A stretch of DNA of 31,221 bases from JAKFWF01 sp031367505 (GTDB taxonomy: Bacteria > Pseudomonadota > Alphaproteobacteria > Rhizobiales > Hyphomicrobiaceae). Position 1 is the first letter of the stretch; the number at the start of each line of letters is the position of its first letter. The notes beneath the pieces were generated by a model, which did no database searches, was not told the DNA's origin, and saw only the letters and a program-made list of their open reading frames with translations. The stretch is taken from NCBI GenBank assembly GCA_031367505.1, contig JANLPY010000159.1, positions 1 to 31,221 of the forward strand. Direction: 5' to 3'. Position numbers and translations under genes: made by a program. Positions 26,953 to 31,221 of this stretch are shown piece by piece.

Positions 26953-29673
26953 ATGAGCGAACCGAAAGAGACCACCGATAAGACTGCAAGCGCAGGCGGG
27001 CGTAAGCCATTGAGCCTCGTTAGCCGCGTCGAGTCGGGCCACGTGCAACAAAAATTCAGCCATGGCCGTTCGAAAACGGTCGTGGTGGAGAAGAAGCGTT
27101 CGCGCACTTTGAAAGAGGGCGAAGAGCCGGTCGCAGCTCGGCCGTTGACGCCAGCTTCGGCCCCGGCTTCCCGGCCACCGGCTGCGAAGCCTGCTGACGC
27201 GCGCGTCGAACAGCCGAAAGCTGGAGCGCTGTTGCGCACGCTTTCCGAAGAAGAGCGTGTTGCGCGATCAAAGGCCCTCGTTGCTGCTCAAGAACGCAGC
27301 ATCGAAGAAGCACAACTGCGTGCTGAGAAAGAGCGGCTCGCTGCCATCGAAGCCGAAGAGCGGGCTGCCCGGGACGAAGCTGCTAAAGTCGAGGCCAAGG
27401 CGCAAGGGCTTCCCGAGCCCGAGGCACCGCCAGCTCCAGAACCCGAGCCTGTCGTCGAGGTTGTTGCCGAGGCTCCGGCAGTCGTCGAGACGGCAGCCGT
27501 CACCGATCCGGTCGCAGCATCTGTGGCCAGCTCCGCGCCTGCCGTCGATGAAAAGCCTGCTCGGCCGAGCGGTGGCATGACGCGACCGATGATCGTCTCA
27601 CGCGGCGATCGGGCGGCACCTAAGCCTCCGGAAAGCATCGCCAAAAAAGGCGAGAGCGATGTCGCTCGCCGTGCTGGCAAGCTGGTGATGACACCAGAAG
27701 TCGATGACGATGATCGCGCCAAGAAAAAAGGCGGCAAGATTGTTCGCAGCACCGTTGCCAAGCCTGGCAGCGAGGAAGGTCGCGTACGCGGCAAGCTGAC
27801 GATTACCAACGCATTCGACGAGCGTCAGCGCGAGCGTTCCCTTGCATCATTGAAGCGCAAGCGCGAGCGTGAAAAACTCAAGGCGATGGGCATTTCGCAG
27901 ACCCGCGAAAAGGTCGTGCGCGAAGTGATCATTCCTGAAGCGATCACGATTCAGGAACTTTCAAACCGCATGACCGAGCGGGCCGTCGACCTCATCAAAG
28001 TGTTGATGAAGGAAGGCGCGATGCACAAGATCACCGATGTGATCGATGCTGATACCGCCGAATTGCTGGTGGCCGAATTCGGCCACGTCGCCAAGCGCGT
28101 AACCGATGCCGACGTTCTTGACGGCTTCATTGGCGCCAAGGACGAAGACGACAATCAGCAGCCGCGCGCGCCGGTCGTGACCATCATGGGCCACGTCGAT
28201 CACGGCAAGACGTCGCTGCTTGACGCCATCCGCAAGGCCAATGTTGCCAGTGGCGAAGCCGGCGGCATTACACAACACATCGGCGCCTATCAGGTGACCA
28301 CCCCGCTGGGCGACCATGTCACGTTCATCGATACGCCGGGCCACGAGGCATTCACCGCCATGCGCGCCCGTGGCGCCAAGGTCACCGATATCGTGATCCT
28401 GGTGGTCGCGGCCGACGATGGCGTGATGCCGCAGACGGTAGAGGCGATCAATCACGCCAAGGCTGCCGGCGTGCCGATCATCGTTGCCATCAACAAGATC
28501 GACAAGCCGGATGCCGATCCGATGCGTGTGCGGACTGACTTGCTCCAGCACGGCATCGTCGTCGAAAGTCTGTCGGGCGACGTGCAGGACGTGCCGGTTT
28601 CGGCCCTCAAGCGGACCGGCCTCGACAAGCTGCTCGAAGCCATCACGCTGCAGGCCGAAGTTCTCGAATTGAAGGCCAACGCATCACGGTCGGCTGAAGG
28701 CTACGTCATTGAAGCCAAGCTCGAACGCGGTCGCGGCCCGGTCGGCACCTTGCTGGTTCAACGCGGCACACTCCGCGTTGGTGACATCATCGTTGCCGGC
28801 ATGGCCTGGGGACGTGTGCGCGCGCTCCTCGACGACAAGGGCGGCGTGATCAAGGAAGCCGGACCGTCGGTGCCAGCAGAAGTGCTCGGCTTCGACAGCG
28901 CCCCAGATGCCGGCGACCAGTTCGCCGTCGTCGAAAGCGAAGCCCGCGCCCGCGAAATCACCGACTACCGTGTCCGCAAACGCCGCGATGCGATGGGCTC
29001 GGCTGGTACGCCACGCACGCTCGAGCAGATGATGCAATCATTGAAAGACGCCGCCGGCCAGAAGGAGTTCACGCTCCTGATCAAGGGCGACGTGCAAGGT
29101 TCGGTTGAAGCCATCCTTGGTTCGCTCAAGAAGCTTGGTACCGATGAAGTGATCGCCCGCATTGTGCATACCGGCGTCGGTGGCATCACCGAATCGGATA
29201 TCGCCTTGGCGAGCGCATCGAAGGCCGTCGTCATCGGCTTCAACGTTCGTGCCAACGTCCAAGCAAAGGTCGCGGCTGACGTGCAGGGCGTCGAGATTCG
29301 CTACTACAACATCATCTACGATCTCGTGGACGATGTGAAAGCCGCGATGTCGGGTCTGCTCGCGCCAACACTGCGCGAAGTGTTCCTCGGCAATGCAACG
29401 ATGAAGGAAATCTTCAACATCACCAAGTTCGGCAAGGTCGCCGGTTGCCAAGTCACGGAAGGCAAGTTGGAGCGCGGCGGCAAGGTTCGCCTGATCCGCG
29501 ACAACGTCGTCATCCACGAGGGCACGCTGTCGGTCTTGAAGCGCTTCAAAGACGATGTGAAGGAAGTTCCAGCCGGCCAAGAGTGCGGCGCGAGCTTTGC
29601 CAACTACCAGGACATCCGCGTCGGCGACGTGATCGAGTGCTTCAACGTCGAGACGATCAAACGGAGCCTGTAA
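26953..29673 (+). CDS. infB: Translation initiation factor IF-2
   Basis: IF2 is the GTPase that brings initiator fMet-tRNA to the 30S subunit and promotes subunit joining. The 906-residue protein has a long, charged, low-complexity N-terminal region (1-330, many A/E/P/K), an IF2 N-terminal module near 340-400 and the GTPase motifs: G1 GHVDHGKT (about 413-420), G3 DTPGHEAF (about 460) and NKID (about 513). Domains II to IV follow. MSEPKET at 26953 is the family-typical start. However, an in-frame GTG at 26851 with GAGGG five bases upstream could start a form 34 residues longer. The operon position after ylxR is canonical. Confidence 0.97.
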   Translation: MSEPKETTDKTASAGGRKPLSLVSRVESGHVQQKFSHGRSKTVVVEKKRSRTLKEGEEPVAARPLTPASAPASRPPAAKPADARVEQPKAGALLRTLSEEERVARSKALVAAQERSIEEAQLRAEKERLAAIEAEERAARDEAAKVEAKAQGLPEPEAPPAPEPEPVVEVVAEAPAVVETAAVTDPVAASVASSAPAVDEKPARPSGGMTRPMIVSRGDRAAPKPPESIAKKGESDVARRAGKLVMTPEVDDDDRAKKKGGKIVRSTVAKPGSEEGRVRGKLTITNAFDERQRERSLASLKRKREREKLKAMGISQTREKVVREVIIPEAITIQELSNRMTERAVDLIKVLMKEGAMHKITDVIDADTAELLVAEFGHVAKRVTDADVLDGFIGAKDEDDNQQPRAPVVTIMGHVDHGKTSLLDAIRKANVASGEAGGITQHIGAYQVTTPLGDHVTFIDTPGHEAFTAMRARGAKVTDIVILVVAADDGVMPQTVEAINHAKAAGVPIIVAINKIDKPDADPMRVRTDLLQHGIVVESLSGDVQDVPVSALKRTGLDKLLEAITLQAEVLELKANASRSAEGYVIEAKLERGRGPVGTLLVQRGTLRVGDIIVAGMAWGRVRALLDDKGGVIKEAGPSVPAEVLGFDSAPDAGDQFAVVESEARAREITDYRVRKRRDAMGSAGTPRTLEQMMQSLKDAAGQKEFTLLIKGDVQGSVEAILGSLKKLGTDEVIARIVHTGVGGITESDIALASASKAVVIGFNVRANVQAKVAADVQGVEIRYYNIIYDLVDDVKAAMSGLLAPTLREVFLGNATMKEIFNITKFGKVAGCQVTEGKLERGGKVRLIRDNVVIHEGTLSVLKRFKDDVKEVPAGQECGASFANYQDIRVGDVIECFNVETIKRSL

Positions 29674-29744
29674 GGCTCGAAAAAGTTACACGGCGGCCCG
29701 CCAAGGTCGTGTCGCCGTGCCAATCGCGATGAAGGTTCGGCCCG

Positions 29745-30143
29745 GTGCCTCGTAAGAAAAAAATGTCGGCCAAAGGGCCAACGCAACGCATGCTGCGCGT
29801 GGGCGAGCAGATCCGTCACGTACTCGCGGAGTTGCTGGCGCGTGGCGAGATCCATGACGAAATGCTCAGCGAGCACGTGATTACTATTCCGCAAGTGCGG
29901 ATGTCGCCCGATCTGCGGATGGCGACGGCGTACGTCATGCCGCTCGGTGGCGAGAACATCCCGGAAGTCATCGCCGCGCTCAATCGGCACGCCAAGTTTA
30001 TTCGTGGCCACGTCGCGAGCCAGCTCAGCTTGCAGTTCTCGCCGGAAGTGCGCTTCCGTCACGATGAGACCTTCAGCGAAGTCATGCGTATCGAGCAACT
30101 GTTGGCGAGCCCCAAGGTGCGCCAGGATACGGCGAAGAAGTAA
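29745..30143 (+). CDS. rbfA: Ribosome-binding factor A
   Basis: RbfA is a KH-type assembly factor that binds the 30S subunit near the 16S 5' end and is needed for its late maturation and cold adaptation. The 132-residue protein shows SQRML-like GPTQRMLRVGEQIRHVLAELLARGEI, then ITIPQVRMSPDLRMATAYVMPLGG and LSLQFSPEVRFRHDETF. GTG 29745 (MPRKKK) matches the family start and has GAAGG upstream; ATG 29763 is an alternative. The 71-base gap after infB can form a stem of CACGGCG (29689-29695) with CGCCGTG (29713-29719). truB starts five bases after its stop. Confidence 0.95.
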   Translation: MPRKKKMSAKGPTQRMLRVGEQIRHVLAELLARGEIHDEMLSEHVITIPQVRMSPDLRMATAYVMPLGGENIPEVIAALNRHAKFIRGHVASQLSLQFSPEVRFRHDETFSEVMRIEQLLASPKVRQDTAKK

Positions 30144-30148
30144 CGCAC

Positions 30149-31072
30149 ATGGCACGCCGCAAAAAAGGCAATCGGATCAACGGCTGGTTGATCCTCGATA
30201 AGCCGTTGGAAATGACCTCGACACAAGCGGTCGGTAAGATCCGCTGGCTGTATCAGGCGCAGAAGGCTGGCCACGCCGGTACGCTCGATCCACTGGCGAC
30301 GGGTATTTTGCCGATCGCGCTGGGTGAGGCGACCAAGACCGTCTCTTTCGCGGTGGATGGGCAGAAAGCCTATCGCTTTGCGGTTCGCTGGGGTGTCGAG
30401 ACGACGACCGACGACACGGAAGGCGCCGCGGTCCGGAGCAGTGAGCTCCGCCCAACGCTAAGCGAAATCGATGCCCTGCTGCCGCAATTCACCGGCGAGA
30501 TCATGCAGACACCACCGGCTTTCTCGGCGATCAAGATCGACGGTCAACGGGCTTATGATCTGGCGCGCGACGGTGAAGAAGTGATCCTGGAACCGCGCCC
30601 GGTGTTCATCGATATGCTGCGTATCGTCGACATGCCGGACGACGCCACGACCGTTTTCGAGGCCGAATGCGGCAAGGGTACATATGTGCGTGCGATTGCG
30701 CGCGATCTAGGCCGCAAACTCGGCTGCTTCGGGCATGTGGTTTCATTGCGCCGGACCCGGGTCGGGCCGTTCGACGAGGCAACGGCCATTACCCTCGCGC
30801 AACTTGAGGAATTGCACCGGCTCGATGATGGCGGGGCCGAATTGGCACGTTGTCTAATGGCGATCGAAACGGCGCTCACCGATATGACTGAGGTGAATAT
30901 AACCTCGTCGGATGCCAGTCGCCTGCGCCTGGGTCAACCGGTGCTGATCCGGGGCCGGGACGCGCCGATCATGCAGGGCGAAGTCTATGCGGTATCTAAA
31001 GGCCAACTGATCGCGATCGGCGAAATCGAACGCGGCGAGCTGCGCCCAACACGCGTGTTCAATTTAGATTAG
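30149..31072 (+). CDS. truB: tRNA pseudouridine-55 synthase TruB
   Basis: TruB makes pseudouridine at position 55 in the T-loop of almost all tRNAs. The 307-residue protein has GWLILDKPLEMTSTQAVGKIR and the catalytic D47 in GHAGTLDPLATGILP, followed by YRFAVRWGVETTTDDTEG, QTPPAFSAIKIDGQRAYDLAR and the C-terminal part with GTYVRAIARDLGRKLG and a PUA-like tail. It is complete and last in the rimP-truB operon. In related genomes rpsO and pnp usually follow; here an IS4-type element begins right after the stop codon. Confidence 0.96.
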   Translation: MARRKKGNRINGWLILDKPLEMTSTQAVGKIRWLYQAQKAGHAGTLDPLATGILPIALGEATKTVSFAVDGQKAYRFAVRWGVETTTDDTEGAAVRSSELRPTLSEIDALLPQFTGEIMQTPPAFSAIKIDGQRAYDLARDGEEVILEPRPVFIDMLRIVDMPDDATTVFEAECGKGTYVRAIARDLGRKLGCFGHVVSLRRTRVGPFDEATAITLAQLEELHRLDDGGAELARCLMAIETALTDMTEVNITSSDASRLRLGQPVLIRGRDAPIMQGEVYAVSKGQLIAIGEIERGELRPTRVFNLD

Positions 31073-31221
31073 GTATTGATTCAGTAGTGTCCCAGCGTTA
31101 ATCGAATAGTTTCAATTGGTTGTCGAGTGCGATGTCGACATCCTGGGCCGGATGGCGCGAAAGCATGCTGTTTATGGGCATTCTCTCGAACATCGTGAGG
31201 CTCAGGATCTGTAGGATTTCG
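31073..31221 (-). mobile_element. End of an IS4-family insertion sequence next to truB
   Basis: The transposase stop lies 25 bases from the truB stop. One IS terminus must lie between about 31073 and 31097; GATTCAGTAGTGTCCCAG at 31078-31095 is a fair candidate for the inverted repeat. The partner end is beyond the window, so the repeat and any target duplication are unchecked. Confidence 0.5.
31098..31221 (-). CDS. IS4-family transposase (C-terminal fragment, cut by the window end)
   Basis: Read on the minus strand, the last 41 residues end ILQILSLTMFERMPINSM, then a spacer and DNQLKLFD before TAA (31098-31100). A LLQILS-LFE-P block with an NQLNLF-type end is the usual finish of a large group of IS4-family transposases. 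The remainder lies outside the window, so I cannot tell if it is intact. It is in the opposite orientation to truB. Confidence 0.7.
   Translation of the reverse strand, partial: EILQILSLTMFERMPINSMLSRHPAQDVDIALDNQLKLFD

Overview
The window looks like chromosomal DNA of an alphaproteobacterium, most likely from the order Hyphomicrobiales (Rhizobiales). The evidence is the run plsC-miaB-phoH-ybeY-corC-lnt-XRE regulator-metK-trmB followed by rimP-nusA-ylxR-infB-rbfA-truB, plus an IalB-family secreted protein and the style of the protein sequences. Names come from reading translated motifs; no database search was possible.

Layout. The left edge (1 to about 610) holds the start of an IS66-type tnpA running out of the window. 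A non-coding stretch with the clpB terminator follows, then clpB on the minus strand. Positions 3.7-12.9 kb are a mixed accessory and metabolic block: a methylcrotonyl-CoA-carboxylase-type beta subunit, a beta-carbonic anhydrase, a TrmH/SpoU RNA methyltransferase, an IalB-like secreted protein and a secreted thioredoxin-fold protein. The block ends with nhaA co-directional with a ThDP enzyme of unknown substrate, which is divergent from an ornithine-cyclodeaminase-like gene followed by DUF924 and PaaI-thioesterase genes. A minus-strand xerC separates this block from the conserved part.

From 14.0 kb to 31.07 kb everything is on the plus strand and is housekeeping: phospholipid acyltransferase, tRNA and rRNA modification or maturation (MiaB, YbeY, TrmB, RimP, RbfA, TruB), lipoprotein acylation (Lnt), S-adenosylmethionine synthesis (MetK) and transcription/translation factors (NusA, IF2). 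phoH-ybeY-corC-lnt is tightly packed, with 2-nt gaps or ATGA overlaps. The metK and rimP-nusA leaders both carry folded RNA with terminator-like hairpins before the first start codon. At the right edge the C-terminal end of an IS4-type transposase starts 25 bases after the truB stop, where rpsO-pnp would normally be expected.

I did not find a clear novel defence or mobile system. The most promising unexplained signals are the structured metK leader, a 25-bp near-perfect palindrome upstream of miaB, a hairpin touching the ribosome binding site of mccB, and the ThDP enzyme / divergent OCD-like gene pair.
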